Origin: Candidatus Limnocylindrales bacterium
GTDB lineage: Bacteria; Desulfobacterota; Binatia; UBA1149; CAITLU01
Length of the DNA stretch: 64,000 bases
Assembly: GCA_035571835.1 (NCBI GenBank)
Contig: DATNBU010000008.1
Span: 62,001-126,000, forward strand
Reading direction: 5' to 3'
This document shows positions 27,218-36,643 of the stretch, one piece after another. The translations under genes were made by a program, and so were the position numbers. The notes below the pieces were generated by a model. That model had not been told where the DNA came from. It saw nothing but the letters and a program-made list of their open reading frames with translations, and made no database searches. Within the stretch, counting starts at the first letter, position 1, and each line of letters opens with the position of its first letter.

Positions 27218-27889
27218 TCAGTGCAGGCGCCGCAGGAAGATCTCTCCGCCGATCGCCGACATCTGCCGCAGGATCCATTGCTGGCGGCGCCGCATGTAGG
27301 GCGATGGCGTATCCACGCGAAGGTCGTGCGGATCGGGAAGCGCGGCGGCCAGCAGCGCGGATTCCGAAGCCGAAAGCGACGCGGCCGGCTTGCCGAAGAA
27401 GCGTCGCGCGGCGGCCTCGGCGCCGAAGATGCCGTCGCCGAATTCGGCAATGTTGACGTAGACGTCGAGAATCCGCCTTTTCGTCCACAGTTTTTCGATC
27501 GTCACTGTGAGGGCGGCTTCGATGCCCTTGCGCAGCCAGCTTCGCCCTGGCCACAGGAACAGGTTTTTCGCGACCTGCTGCGAGATCGTGCTCGCGCCGC
27601 GGATGCTTCCGCCGTGCCGGTTGTGCTTCGCAGCTTCCTCGATCGCATCGAAGTCGAAGCCCGCGTGCTCGGCAAATCTCTGGTCCTCGGCTGCGACGAC
27701 GGCGACGAGAAGGTCGGGAGAGACCTCCGCGCTCCAGTCGTACTCGACGAGGCCGCCGCGGGCGATCGAGGCTTCGATCATGAACGCGCTCGTCGGCGGC
27801 GGCACGAACGAAAGCAGAGCGACCGCGATCACTGCGGCGCCGGCCAGCCCGAGCGACAACTTCACGAGCAGAAGGAAAAGCCGCAGCAT
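27218..27889 (-). CDS. mtgA: Monofunctional biosynthetic peptidoglycan transglycosylase
   Basis: 223 residues. One N-terminal membrane anchor ([20 protein letters not shown]), then the GT51 motifs: [12 protein letters not shown] (catalytic Glu), [32 protein letters not shown] and [17 protein letters not shown]. It polymerises lipid II into glycan strands on the outer face of the inner membrane. Length and motif order are those of MtgA. It is a single gene, in reverse direction relative to its neighbours. Confidence 0.95.
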   Translation of the reverse strand: MLRLFLLLVKLSLGLAGAAVIAVALLSFVPPPTSAFMIEASIARGGLVEYDWSAEVSPDLLVAVVAAEDQRFAEHAGFDFDAIEEAAKHNRHGGSIRGASTISQQVAKNLFLWPGRSWLRKGIEAALTVTIEKLWTKRRILDVYVNIAEFGDGIFGAEAAARRFFGKPAASLSASESALLAAALPDPHDLRVDTPSPYMRRRQQWILRQMSAIGGEIFLRRLH

Positions 27890-27980
27890 CGCCCGAGGCG
27901 TCCTCTCACCGCCGAGGGACGCAGGCAACCACGCCCGTGCGGCTGGAATCGGCACGCGCGGGACCGTAGAAGTCGCGCCC

Positions 27981-28508
27981 ATGACGACCTTTCCGATCGA
28001 CGAAGTGGAATCCGCGTTTCGCACGTACTGGCAGACCGGCGCGGTCGGCGAGAACTGGGACGCGTGGGCGGACCTGTTCACCGAAGACGCGCTCTACGTC
28101 GAGCACGTCCTCGGCAACCTCCACGGACGCGAAGAGATCCGCGCGTGGATCAAGCCGATCATGGCCCAGTACGGCGAGCTGTACACGGTCTACGAGTGGC
28201 ACATGGTCGAGCCGTCGGGTCGCGCGATCGTCTACATGCAGAATCGCCGCGATCGTCCGGGCGGCGAGGGGACGCTCGATTTCCCGGGCATCACGATTCT
28301 TCAGTACGCCGGCGGCGGAAAGTGGTCGAAGGAAGAAGACTTCTGGGCCGTGCCGGCCGCGACGCAGACGACCGAGCAGTACGAGACGCTGCGCAAGCAG
28401 CTCGATCCCGAGCATCGCAAAAAGTGCACGCGCAACAACTGGGGAAACGGCCCCGCATGGACGCGCGGCGCCGCGACCTACTGGGAAAAGCATCCGAAGA
28501 AAGACTGA
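27981..28508 (+). CDS. SnoaL-like / NTF2-fold protein
   Basis: 175 residues. NTF2-fold pattern: [43 protein letters not shown], then [20 protein letters not shown]. It is a SnoaL-type polyketide-cyclase or KSI-like protein. The C-terminal tail ([15 protein letters not shown]) is longer than usual. It converges with the SDR at 28526. Function unassigned. Confidence 0.88.
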   Translation: MTTFPIDEVESAFRTYWQTGAVGENWDAWADLFTEDALYVEHVLGNLHGREEIRAWIKPIMAQYGELYTVYEWHMVEPSGRAIVYMQNRRDRPGGEGTLDFPGITILQYAGGGKWSKEEDFWAVPAATQTTEQYETLRKQLDPEHRKKCTRNNWGNGPAWTRGAATYWEKHPKKD

Positions 28509-28525
28509 GGCGCAACGCTTCCGCG

Positions 28526-29305
28526 TCAGACGCAGGTCGACATCCCGCCGTCGACCGGAATCACGGCGCCGGTGATGTACGCTCCGGCGCGCGACGCCAG
28601 GAAGATCGCGATGCCGGCCATGTCTTCGGGCTCGCCGATGCGGCCGCGCGGGACCTGCGCGACGATCATGTCGCCGAAACGCTCGAGCGTCTCCTTCATC
28701 ATCTTGCTCTGGAACGGACCGGGCGCGACGGCGTTGACGGTGACGTGGTCGGACGCGAGCTGCTTGGCGAGCGCGCGCGTCAGGTGATGCACGGCCGCCT
28801 TGCTCGCCGAGTACGCGTACGTCTCGAGCACCGGCACGTGCAGCCCGTCGATCGAGCCGATATTGATGACGCGCGCCGGGTCGTCCTTGCTCGCGGCGGC
28901 GCGCAGCATCGGCAGAAGCTCGCGCGTCAGGTTGAAGACCGACTTGACGTTGGTGGCGAGGACCTTCTGGAACGCATCGTCGGTGTAGTCGGCGAGCGGC
29001 GCGCCCCAGTTCGTCCCGGCGTTGTTGACGAGGATGTCGAGCTTGCCTTCCTTCGCCGCGAGGTCGGACGCGAGCGCCTTGACGCCGTCTTCGGTGCTGA
29101 TGTCGCCCGGCAGGGAAACGCAGCTACCTTCGCCGCCGATCCTGCAAAGCTCTTCCGCGGTCTCGTCGCAGGCCTGCTGTTTACGCGACGCGACGTACAC
29201 GCGTGCACCGCCTTCGACGTAGCCGCGCGCGATCATCAGGCCGATGCCGCGCGAGCCGCCGGTCACGAGCGCGGTCTTTCCTTCTACCGAAAACAGGTTC
29301 TTCAC
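28526..29305 (-). CDS. SDR oxidoreductase (FabG-like)
   Basis: 259 residues: [28 protein letters not shown], the Ser of [13 protein letters not shown] and a [10 protein letters not shown] end. It is close in pattern to gluconate 5-dehydrogenase/FabG-like SDRs; the substrate is unknown. It starts with GTG at 29305 (AAGGA nine bases upstream) and overlaps the stop of the DsbA-fold isomerase gene by four bases, so the two genes are coupled. Confidence 0.91.
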   Translation of the reverse strand: MKNLFSVEGKTALVTGGSRGIGLMIARGYVEGGARVYVASRKQQACDETAEELCRIGGEGSCVSLPGDISTEDGVKALASDLAAKEGKLDILVNNAGTNWGAPLADYTDDAFQKVLATNVKSVFNLTRELLPMLRAAASKDDPARVINIGSIDGLHVPVLETYAYSASKAAVHHLTRALAKQLASDHVTVNAVAPGPFQSKMMKETLERFGDMIVAQVPRGRIGEPEDMAGIAIFLASRAGAYITGAVIPVDGGMSTCV

Positions 29306-29928
29306 GTTGTCTGGTCCTTGCTGCCGCTGCGGCGGGTCAGTGCGTGCTCGACGAGCACGAGCCGGTCGTTGCCGAAATACATGTCGTCCTTGTCGATGAA
29401 CATCGTCGGCGAGCCGAAGCCGCCGCGCGCGATCAGCTCTTCGGTGTTCGCGCGAAGCCGGTCCTTGACCGCAGGCTCCGCGATCGCTTTGAGCAGCTCG
29501 TCCGCATCGACCCCAACGTCGACGGCGATCGATCGCAGCACGTCGTCCTGCGAAATGTCGCGAAGCTCGCCCCAGTAGGCTTCGAACACCCGCCGCGACC
29601 AGGTGGGCAGCAGGCCGTCGGGCTCGACGACCAGCGCGGCGCGCATGGCCTTGACGCTGTTGACCGGAAACACGGGCGGCTGTCCGATGCGGATACCGTA
29701 GAACGCTGCCCAGTCCTGCAGGTCTTTCACGTACCAGCGAAGCTTCGGCATCACCGGATTCGCGCGCTGCTCGTAGACGCTGCCGTTGACGGTGTTGAAG
29801 ACGCCGCCGACGAGAAACGGCCGCCAGACCAGCGTCGCGTTGCAGCGGCGCGCCAGGTCCTCGATGCGGTGGAATGCAAGGTAGGTCCACGGGCTCGAGC
29901 AGTCGTAGAAGAATTCGAGAACGGCCAT
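29302..29928 (-). CDS. 2-Hydroxychromene-2-carboxylate isomerase / DsbA-family protein
   Basis: 208 residues. [15 protein letters not shown] is the GST-kappa/NahD-type start, with Ser in place of the DsbA Cxx[15 protein letters not shown] and [20 protein letters not shown] follow. NahD isomerises a ring-cleavage product in naphthalene breakdown using glutathione. The single Cys-Ser motif favours this over a disulphide oxidase. Translation is coupled to the SDR downstream. The pair may work on one aromatic or alicyclic intermediate; the compound is not known. Confidence 0.88.
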   Translation of the reverse strand: MAVLEFFYDCSSPWTYLAFHRIEDLARRCNATLVWRPFLVGGVFNTVNGSVYEQRANPVMPKLRWYVKDLQDWAAFYGIRIGQPPVFPVNSVKAMRAALVVEPDGLLPTWSRRVFEAYWGELRDISQDDVLRSIAVDVGVDADELLKAIAEPAVKDRLRANTEELIARGGFGSPTMFIDKDDMYFGNDRLVLVEHALTRRSGSKDQTT

Positions 29929-30054
29929 CGCGATGTGAACCCTGCCGCGAGCGCATGCCGGTCGCGCAGTGGCGGCGGATGTTGCCACGAGCCGCGAGGT
30001 TTCCAAACCGGCGCGCGTGTGGCCATCGTCGCGCTCGGCGGCTATGGTCGCCCG

Positions 30055-30822
30055 ATGGCTCGCGAGAAACTGGCATTTGCTGCGTCGGAGGCACCGGAGG
30101 CGAAGGAAGCTCTCGAGCGGCTCCGCGCGCGCTACCCGTCGGTTCCCGCCGGCGAAGCCGATGTGATCGTCGCGCTCGGCGGCGACGGTTTCATGCTCGA
30201 GACGCTGCATACGCACATCACGCGGCCGGTGCCGATCTACGGGATGAACAAGGGAACCGTCGGGTTCCTGATGAACGACTACGCCGAGGACGGCCTCCTC
30301 GAACGGATCCGCGGCGCGATCCCGGCTTCGATCCATCCGCTGGCGATGCACGCGGTCTGCACCAACGGCGTCAGCGTCGAAGCGGTCGCGATCAACGAAG
30401 TCGCGCTGCTGCGCCAGAGCCGGCAGGCGGCGAAGATCCGCGTCTCGATCGACGGACGCGTGCGCCTCGACGAGCTGGTCTGCGACGGCGTGCTGCTCGC
30501 GACGGCGGCCGGAAGCACGGCCTACAACCTTTCGGCGCACGGCCCGATCCTGCCGGTCAGCTCGAATGTCGTCGCGCTGACGCCGATCAGCGCGTTCCGG
30601 CCGCGCCGCTGGCGCGGCGCGATCCTTCCGCGCGAAGCCGAAGTGAAGTTCGAGGTTCTCGAGCCGACCCGCCGGCCGGTGAGCGCGACGGCCGACACCA
30701 CCGAAGCCCGCTCGATCGCCGAGGTGACCGTGCGCGAGAACAAGAGCATTGCGCTCCAGATGCTGTTCGATCCGGAGCACGGGCTCGAGGAGCGGATCCT
30801 GAAGGAACAGTTCGTGCCCTAG
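30055..30822 (+). CDS. nadK: NAD kinase (ATP-NAD kinase)
   Basis: 255 residues, the short alpha-proteobacterial-type form. [13 protein letters not shown] is the GGDG catalytic motif, [12 protein letters not shown] follows, and [15 protein letters not shown] is the second hallmark loop. The enzyme phosphorylates NAD to NADP. The ATG at 30055 is the likely start; an in-frame GTG 36 bases earlier would add a strand. It is divergent from the isomerase gene at 29928. Confidence 0.92.
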   Translation: MAREKLAFAASEAPEAKEALERLRARYPSVPAGEADVIVALGGDGFMLETLHTHITRPVPIYGMNKGTVGFLMNDYAEDGLLERIRGAIPASIHPLAMHAVCTNGVSVEAVAINEVALLRQSRQAAKIRVSIDGRVRLDELVCDGVLLATAAGSTAYNLSAHGPILPVSSNVVALTPISAFRPRRWRGAILPREAEVKFEVLEPTRRPVSATADTTEARSIAEVTVRENKSIALQMLFDPEHGLEERILKEQFVP

Positions 30823-30868
30823 GGCCGTCGCGAGAATGCGGTACGCATTCGCGTCGAGCCGCCAGACC

Positions 30869-31519
30869 CTACATCCACTCCACGCTGGCCCAGACGGCCG
30901 GGTGATCGCTCAGCACGCTCAGCGCAGCGTCCTCGCCGAACGCGAGCGTGGTCAGCCCGCGCGTGTACAGGTGATCTTTTCCCTTGTTCGTGACGATCGG
31001 GATGCGCGCCATCCCGATCTCCGCAAATTTCGAGTCCATCCACGCGCGCTCGACCTTGTTCTCGGTATTGAAGTCGCCGCCCAGCACGAGCGGCCCTGCG
31101 GCAGGGAGCGAGTTGCGGATGTCCTGCGCCTGCTCCTGCCGATACGACCAGTCGGCATCGCTGGCATCGAGATGCGTGTGCGCGAAGAACACGCCCTGCG
31201 AAGTGGCCATCTGCCACCCCTTGCGCGCCAGCACGTCGCCCGAGGTAAAGCCCGCATGGCGGTGGCGGGTGCACGAATCGTTCGCGAGCGGATGCGCAGC
31301 CGGTGCGCCGAGCGTGAGACCGCTCGGCAGCCAGTACCAGTGTCCGCACGCGTGACCGTCGATGCGCTGGAACCAGTCCTCCTGGATGAGTCGATAGTCG
31401 TAAGCAACGAGCCCGGCGCGTATTTTTTCGATGCGATCCGGAATCGCCGCGAGCTCGGGTTTCTTAAATGGCCACGGAAGGTCGCCGATGTTGAAGCTGA
31501 CGATTGTGGCGCTCGGCAT
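30869..31519 (-). CDS. Endonuclease/exonuclease/phosphatase-family protein
   Basis: 216 residues. EEP fold: VSFNIGD at the start, YRLIQEDW (metal Glu), HTHLDASDADW, LVLGGDFNTE and the final SDHPAV (catalytic Asp-His). Family members cleave phosphodiesters in DNA, RNA or lipids. There is no signal peptide, so it is probably cytoplasmic. The ATG at 31519 has AAGGAG. It is divergent from the secreted SGNH gene at 31789. Confidence 0.88.
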   Translation of the reverse strand: MPSATIVSFNIGDLPWPFKKPELAAIPDRIEKIRAGLVAYDYRLIQEDWFQRIDGHACGHWYWLPSGLTLGAPAAHPLANDSCTRHRHAGFTSGDVLARKGWQMATSQGVFFAHTHLDASDADWSYRQEQAQDIRNSLPAAGPLVLGGDFNTENKVERAWMDSKFAEIGMARIPIVTNKGKDHLYTRGLTTLAFGEDAALSVLSDHPAVWASVEWM

Positions 31520-31788
31520 TCGCGGCTCCTTGATTTCACTTCCGACATAGCGCGGCGTCCGGCTCGGAACGGGCTCTCGTTGAGCGCAATGCCCACGCAT
31601 ATGCGCCGGGTTAAACTCCCTTGTCATTCACGACGCGCTCCGTCGTAGCAGAAATCGGAAGATAAATGTGCGGATTTGCCCCACGTGGGTTACGTCGGTT
31701 TCGCCCGCACGATGCTAAGTTGCCGCCGCCGCGAAAAACGATTCGTCGGCTGCTCACTGCAACTCAAAACCTGGCGGAGGGAAAGGAA

Positions 31789-32877
31789 ATGACCAATCAG
31801 TTCGCTCTGAAAAGGCGCGTCGCGCTCTTTTCGATCGTCGGCGTCCTCGTCGCATCGCAGGCCATGGCCAGCACTCTGACGCAGAACGTCTCGTGGACCA
31901 TCGATCGCTCGGGTACGACCACCAAGTACCGCATCACGGCGTACGGCGACTCGATCTATGCCGGATACAACGGCTCGATCACCAGCGCCGCGAAGAACGC
32001 CGCGACCACCGTCGATGCCGAGTACCTGTCTGCCCTGTGGAACGCGGACATCGAAAACGTCCGTCGCTGCAAATCCGGCGCGATCGCCTCGGACATCTAC
32101 AACAACAAGATCGTCTCCGAGCGTTCCTACATGCAGTCGACGAACACTCGCGTCGTCACGTTCGAAATGTGCGGCAACGACGGCCTCCAGGCGCGCAGCA
32201 GCTTCAAGGGCCAGACCGGAACCTGCAACTACGGCGTCATGGATACGGCGCTGAACAACTGCACGACATACCAGAACGCAGCGATGTCCTACATCAATGC
32301 GAATGCGTACGCGGGAACCACGCTGAAGGTCGTCGCGAATCTGTACTATCCCGGCTACAACGCCGACAACGTGCTCAGCTCGTGCACCGACGCCACGACG
32401 GGCGCAAAAGTGAACCTCAGGGACAAGTTCCTGCCGTACATCGCGAAGATGAACTGGCGGGCCTGCAACACGGCGGCCAGCTACGGTTTCGCCTGCGTGG
32501 ACGACTTCGCCGAGTACATGGGTGCCGACTACGACAGCAACGGCGACGGCCAGATCGATTCGGCCGCGCTCCAGTACGTGCCCGGCGAGAGCGAGTCCTC
32601 GTACGTCACGCGCATCACGTCCACGCTGAAGTCGACGCTGCGCGACGCCAACACGCACTTCGCGACCTCCTCGACCAGCTATGACTACATCCAGTCCGAC
32701 GATACGCATCCCACCTACAACGGCGGGACGGTGACGGCCGGTCTGTTCGGCGGCACGACGGGAACCGGCGCTGCGCGCTACACGTCGTTTACCGGCGGCA
32801 AGAACCCGATCTGGAACCAGTACGGCCACGAGCGCATGGGATGGGCGCTGTCGACGAAGAACCCGGCAACTCCGTAA
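31789..32877 (+). CDS. Secreted SGNH/GDSL-type esterase
   Basis: 362 residues. An N-terminal signal peptide (VALFSIVGVLVASQAMA) is followed by block I YGDSIYAGYNG (Ser55), GND in FEMCGNDG and DDTHPTYNG, which supplies the catalytic Asp/His. Members hydrolyse esters of lipids or sugars outside the cytoplasm. Many Cys pairs (CKSGA; CNYG; CTD; CNTA) fit an exported protein. The ribosome site GGAGGGAAAGG precedes ATG 31789. A strong terminator follows. Confidence 0.87.
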   Translation: MTNQFALKRRVALFSIVGVLVASQAMASTLTQNVSWTIDRSGTTTKYRITAYGDSIYAGYNGSITSAAKNAATTVDAEYLSALWNADIENVRRCKSGAIASDIYNNKIVSERSYMQSTNTRVVTFEMCGNDGLQARSSFKGQTGTCNYGVMDTALNNCTTYQNAAMSYINANAYAGTTLKVVANLYYPGYNADNVLSSCTDATTGAKVNLRDKFLPYIAKMNWRACNTAASYGFACVDDFAEYMGADYDSNGDGQIDSAALQYVPGESESSYVTRITSTLKSTLRDANTHFATSSTSYDYIQSDDTHPTYNGGTVTAGLFGGTTGTGAARYTSFTGGKNPIWNQYGHERMGWALSTKNPATP

Positions 32878-32912
32878 GGCAGACCTTTCGGATCAGTGCT
32901 GGTGGGTTCGTC

Positions 32913-32949
32913 AAAAGCCCCGGCCGGATCATCTCCGGCCGGGGTTTTC
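32913..32949 (+). terminator. Rho-independent terminator
   Basis: Perfect 10-bp stem, CCCCGGCCGG and CCGGCCGGGG, with a loop of about six bases, flanked by AAAA on one side and TTTT on the other. It ends the SGNH esterase transcript and, because both A and T runs are present, can also end the radical SAM gene transcribed towards it. Confidence 0.92.
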
Positions 32950-32975
32950 TTCGTGGAGGGCGGGCTGCACGCGCA

Positions 32976-34118
32976 TCATGGCCTGTAGACGCAAAGCGGA
33001 TCTTCGCCGAGCGGATCGCCCGTCGCTGCAAACGCACGCCCGCGCGACCCGCCGCAGACTTCGCGATACTCGCACGCACCACAGCGTCCACCGAAAGACT
33101 CCGGCCGGCGAAGGTCGCGCATCAGCGGCGACTCGCGATAGAGCGAGAGCGCGTCGGTTTCGCGCACGTTGCCGATCACGATCGGCAGGAAACCCGACGG
33201 CATCGCATCGCCGCGCGCGGACAGGAACAGGATGCCGTTGCCGTCGCGCATTCCGGCGCCGGGAACCGGCGCGTCCGGACCAAGGCCGCGCATCTGCAGC
33301 AGCACGCGCCGATACATCGGGGCTTCGGTCGCTGCGACGACGAAGCCTTTGCTTCGGCCAAGCCGCACGGCCCATCGCAGGAGCGTTTCGGCCTGTTTCG
33401 CAGTGATCTGCGGCAGCGTGCTCCCGCGGCCCGTCGTGACCAGAAAGAACAGGCTCCAGCGCCGCGCGTGCATCGTACCGACGCAATCGCAGATGGCCGG
33501 CATGTCCGACAACGTGTCGGCGGTGACCAGCGTATTCACCTGCAGGGCGATGCCGGCTTCGGAGACATGCCGGGCTGCTTCCATCGTACGATCGAAGCAG
33601 CCAGCGATGCCGCGCATGCCGTCATGCCGGCGAGCGTTGGAGCCGTCGAGGCTGAGCGACATCGCTCCGACGCCTCGCGCAGCGAGCCGAAGGATCACTT
33701 CGCGGCTGAGCTTCGGTGTCGCACTGGGCGCGACGTCGACGTGAAGACCGAGCGCGCGCGCGTGATCGAGGATTTCCCAGAAGTCGGGTCGCTCGAGAGG
33801 ATCTCCTCCGGTCAGCACGACAACCGGCGCAGGGCGAGCCGCCGCGAGCGAGCGCAGCACCGCAAACGCTTCGTCGGTGGTCAGCTCGTCCGGCGAGCGA
33901 TGATGCACGGCCTCGGCGCGACAATGCCTGCACGCCAGGGCGCATGCGCGCGTGAGCTCCCAGTACACGCGCCGCGGCGAGTCGTCGTAGCGCGTGCGCG
34001 CTTCGGCCTGGTCCGACGGATGGCCGCCAACATGTCCAGAAGGATGTCCACAAGGATGGCCGCCGCCATGCGGATGGCCTCCAGGGCTGGCTGGGGTCTC
34101 GAGATTCGTCACATGCAT
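32976..34118 (-). CDS. Radical SAM protein with His/Pro-rich N-terminus
   Basis: 380 residues. The [4Fe-4S] motif CxxxCxxC is C59, C63, C66 in RACALACRHC, followed by VVLTGGDPLERPDFW. A SPASM/twitch-like C-terminal cluster contains CGACEYREVCGG and a final C. The overall layout is that of the NirJ/AhbC-related TIGR04053-type radical SAM proteins of haem modification. Residues 13-36 are a glycine/proline linker with six His and one Cys, perhaps a metal-binding extension. The ATG at 34118 follows AAAAGG. It is divergent from the TPP enzyme. The product is unknown. Confidence 0.88.
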   Translation of the reverse strand: MHVTNLETPASPGGHPHGGGHPCGHPSGHVGGHPSDQAEARTRYDDSPRRVYWELTRACALACRHCRAEAVHHRSPDELTTDEAFAVLRSLAAARPAPVVVLTGGDPLERPDFWEILDHARALGLHVDVAPSATPKLSREVILRLAARGVGAMSLSLDGSNARRHDGMRGIAGCFDRTMEAARHVSEAGIALQVNTLVTADTLSDMPAICDCVGTMHARRWSLFFLVTTGRGSTLPQITAKQAETLLRWAVRLGRSKGFVVAATEAPMYRRVLLQMRGLGPDAPVPGAGMRDGNGILFLSARGDAMPSGFLPIVIGNVRETDALSLYRESPLMRDLRRPESFGGRCGACEYREVCGGSRGRAFAATGDPLGEDPLCVYRP

Positions 34119-34434
34119 GTCGTTCGCCTTTTCGGAGTCTGCGAATGCAAGATGCTTGCCTGTTGCGATCGCTCGTATTCCGGCTCGGACATGCGGAGAA
34201 TCCCGCGTGTTTACGGCACGCCGCGTGTTCGCGGTTCCCGAATCGGGAGCCGGACGACCCGTTTTTCGCAGCGACGGGAAAGCTCGCGCCAGCCGACGTC
34301 GAGAAGCGCCATGCTTCCGCACTTGTCCGCGCCGAGTTGCCATGGCCTGAACATTGCTCGGCATCAGCGCTGGTCGGCACCATGACATCAACGCGTGATT
34401 CCGTTCGAAGCCCGGCTCGAATCGAGGAAAACCA
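34119..34434. promoter_or_regulatory. 316-bp divergent region between the radical SAM and TPP-enzyme genes
   Basis: It contains no supported gene. It should hold two promoters; a CTCGAATCGAGG inverted repeat (about 34418-34429) lies just before the TPP enzyme start. I saw no FNR-type box and no recognisable riboswitch. Confidence 0.4.
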
Positions 34435-36141
34435 ATGAGTCAGATTACTGGTGGAGAGCTTCTCGTCCGGTGCCTCGCCAATGAAGGCATTCGTTTCGTT
34501 TTCGGCCTGCCATGTCCGGAGGTGGATCCGATCCTGGCGGCGCTCGAAGCCCACGGCATCCGGCTCGTTCCGGTTCGCCATGAGGCGGCCGGCGTGCACA
34601 TGGCCGAGGGGCTGTACAAGACAACGGGGCAGGTTGCCGTCGTGCTCGGCAATCCCGGCCCGGGTTCAGCCAACCTGCTGCCGGGCGTGATCACTGCGCG
34701 TCACGAAGGCGTTCCGGTGCTGGTTCTGACGGCCCAGCACCGCCTCGGCATCGTCTATCCGTCGACGCCCGCGACGTTCCAGGGGCAGGACCAGCTCGAC
34801 GTCTTCAAGCCCGCGGTGAAGTGGGGCGGTCCGATCTTCGAGTGGGGCCGCATTCCCGAGCTGACTGCGCTCGCGTTCCGCGAGATGTGGTGCGGGCGGC
34901 CGGGGCCGGTTCAGCTCGAGATCCCGGCGCCGGTCATGTACGCGACGGGCGAGGAATCGTCCGCACGAATTCTTCCGCCGTCTGCCACACGCGCTGCGGG
35001 TCCGGAGGCTCCCGAGTCGCGGCTTCGCCACGCGGCCCGGCTTCTTCACGAAGCGCGCCGTCCGGTTCTCGTTGCCGGCAGTGGCGTCGATCGCGCCGGT
35101 GCCAATGCGGCGGTGCTTGCGATCGCCGAGCTTCTCGGTTGTCCGGTGCTTACGACGATGGCCGGACGCGCGTCGTTCCCCGTCGATCATGCGAACTGGC
35201 TGCACGGCTACGGACCGGCGGGCGATCTCGCGCGCAAAGAAGCCGACGTGATTGCCGTGCTCGGCTCGCGCGTCGGCAACCTCGATCTTCCGTACGACAA
35301 ATACTGGGGCGATCCCGCCACGCAAAAGCTCATCCACATCGACATCGACCAGCGCAGCGTCGGTGTGTCGCGCCCGGTCGAGCTCTCGATCGTCGGCGAT
35401 CTCGCCGGCGCGGCTCCGGCGCTGCTCGACGAGCTGCGTGCGCTGCGCAGCAAGCCGAACGGATCGGCCGACATGCACCGCTACCACAGCGTGCAGGACG
35501 AGTGGCGGCAGCAGCAGATGGTTTCCATCGCAGGCTGGCAGGGGCCGGGCATCCATCCCGCGCACGCGATGCTCGCGATCGGCGAGGCGTTCGGCCGGGA
35601 CGCGGTCTACGTGACCGACGGGGGCAACACTTCGCTGTGGGCTCACTCGATCCTGCCTGCGACCGGACCGCGCTCGTACCACAGCATCCTCGAGCTCGGC
35701 ATGCTTGGGACGGGCATTCCCTCGGCGATCGGAGCGAAGCTCGCAGCGCCGGCGCGGGATGTGGTGTGCGTGACCGGCGACGGAGCCGCAGGCTTCCATT
35801 TCATGGAAATGCAGTCGGCTGCGCGCGAGAATCTGAAGATCACGACGATCGTGTTCGCCGAAGGCTCGTGGACGATGGAGGAGCCGAACGAGCGCATGCT
35901 CTACGGGCGGACGTTCGGCACGGCGATGGGAACCGTCCGCTGGGACAAAGTCGCCGAAGGCCTCGGCTGCGCAGCATCGTACGTGGAGAAGATCGAAGAC
36001 CTCGCGCCGGCTCTCACGGCGTCTCGTGGCGCGGACGGGCCCAGCGTCGTCTGCATCCGCAGTGACCGCGACGCGAATCTTTCGATCCCGCAGGAGATGT
36101 TCGGGCGCTTCTTCGAGGTGTATCAGGGGCCGGCGGCCTGA
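34435..36141 (+). CDS. Thiamine-pyrophosphate-dependent enzyme (acetolactate-synthase family)
   Basis: 568 residues in the usual PYR, central and PP arrangement. Catalytic Glu in RHEAAGVHMAEG; central domain PVLVAGSGVDRAGANAAVLAIA; PP domain with VTGDGAAGFHFMEMQSAARENLKITTI as the TPP-Mg motif. It may be a carboligase or decarboxylase (glyoxylate carboligase, benzoylformate decarboxylase or acetolactate synthase-like). No regulatory subunit gene is near, which argues against classical IlvB. Start at ATG 34435. The hemerythrin gene follows 30 bases after its stop. Confidence 0.88.
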   Translation: MSQITGGELLVRCLANEGIRFVFGLPCPEVDPILAALEAHGIRLVPVRHEAAGVHMAEGLYKTTGQVAVVLGNPGPGSANLLPGVITARHEGVPVLVLTAQHRLGIVYPSTPATFQGQDQLDVFKPAVKWGGPIFEWGRIPELTALAFREMWCGRPGPVQLEIPAPVMYATGEESSARILPPSATRAAGPEAPESRLRHAARLLHEARRPVLVAGSGVDRAGANAAVLAIAELLGCPVLTTMAGRASFPVDHANWLHGYGPAGDLARKEADVIAVLGSRVGNLDLPYDKYWGDPATQKLIHIDIDQRSVGVSRPVELSIVGDLAGAAPALLDELRALRSKPNGSADMHRYHSVQDEWRQQQMVSIAGWQGPGIHPAHAMLAIGEAFGRDAVYVTDGGNTSLWAHSILPATGPRSYHSILELGMLGTGIPSAIGAKLAAPARDVVCVTGDGAAGFHFMEMQSAARENLKITTIVFAEGSWTMEEPNERMLYGRTFGTAMGTVRWDKVAEGLGCAASYVEKIEDLAPALTASRGADGPSVVCIRSDRDANLSIPQEMFGRFFEVYQGPAA

Positions 36142-36171
36142 CTACCGGTTGCCGCGGCCCGTTTCGTTCCA

Positions 36172-36612
36172 ATGCAGCGTATCTCCCAGCTCCAGTCGCT
36201 TTCGCACGACCATCATCATGCTCTCGTGCTCGCGCGGCGTTGCAGGGTGTCCGCTTCCGCCGCAAACGAACAGCGTACGCACGAGGTCTGGGAGCAGGTT
36301 CGCGTAGTGTTCGCGAGAGATCTCGAGCCGCATTTTCAGATCGAGGAAGCCTGCCTGCTTCCCGCGCTCGAGCAGGCCGGCCAGCAGCCGCTGGTCGACA
36401 GGATCCGCGTCGAGCATGCGGCACTGCGGGATCTTGCCGGCATCGCGTTTGCGAGCGCCGGCGAGGTGGAGCGATTCGGCATCCTGCTCGACGCGCACGT
36501 ACGGTACGAAGAGCGCGAGGTCTTCGAAACTGCGCAGACGTGTCTTTCGGCCGATGCGCTCGAACGAATTGCCGAAGCCTGCCGGAACATGCCGCGAGGC
36601 GTGGCCGGCTGA
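36172..36612 (+). CDS. Hemerythrin HHE-domain protein
   Basis: 146 residues. Four-helix hemerythrin pattern: SHDHHHALVLARR, LEPHFQIEEACLLPAL, VEHAALRDLAG and HVRYEEREVFETAQ, which together provide His and Glu iron ligands. HHE proteins sense or handle O2, NO or iron. It is cotranscribed with the TPP enzyme and near the radical SAM gene, a set that would fit anaerobic or NO-related metabolism, but that is inference. Confidence 0.9.
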   Translation: MQRISQLQSLSHDHHHALVLARRCRVSASAANEQRTHEVWEQVRVVFARDLEPHFQIEEACLLPALEQAGQQPLVDRIRVEHAALRDLAGIAFASAGEVERFGILLDAHVRYEEREVFETAQTCLSADALERIAEACRNMPRGVAG

Positions 36613-36643
36613 TGCTGTCCGGGCGCGAGCGCTCGCCGGTCTG

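Noticed and set aside
34119-34434. FNR-type box in the radical SAM/TPP intergenic region
   Set aside because: No TTGAT-N4-ATCAA arrangement was found.
34435-36141. Acetolactate synthase large subunit IlvB
   Set aside because: No regulatory subunit or branched-chain gene adjoins, and the operon contains hemerythrin; a broader TPP-enzyme call is kept.
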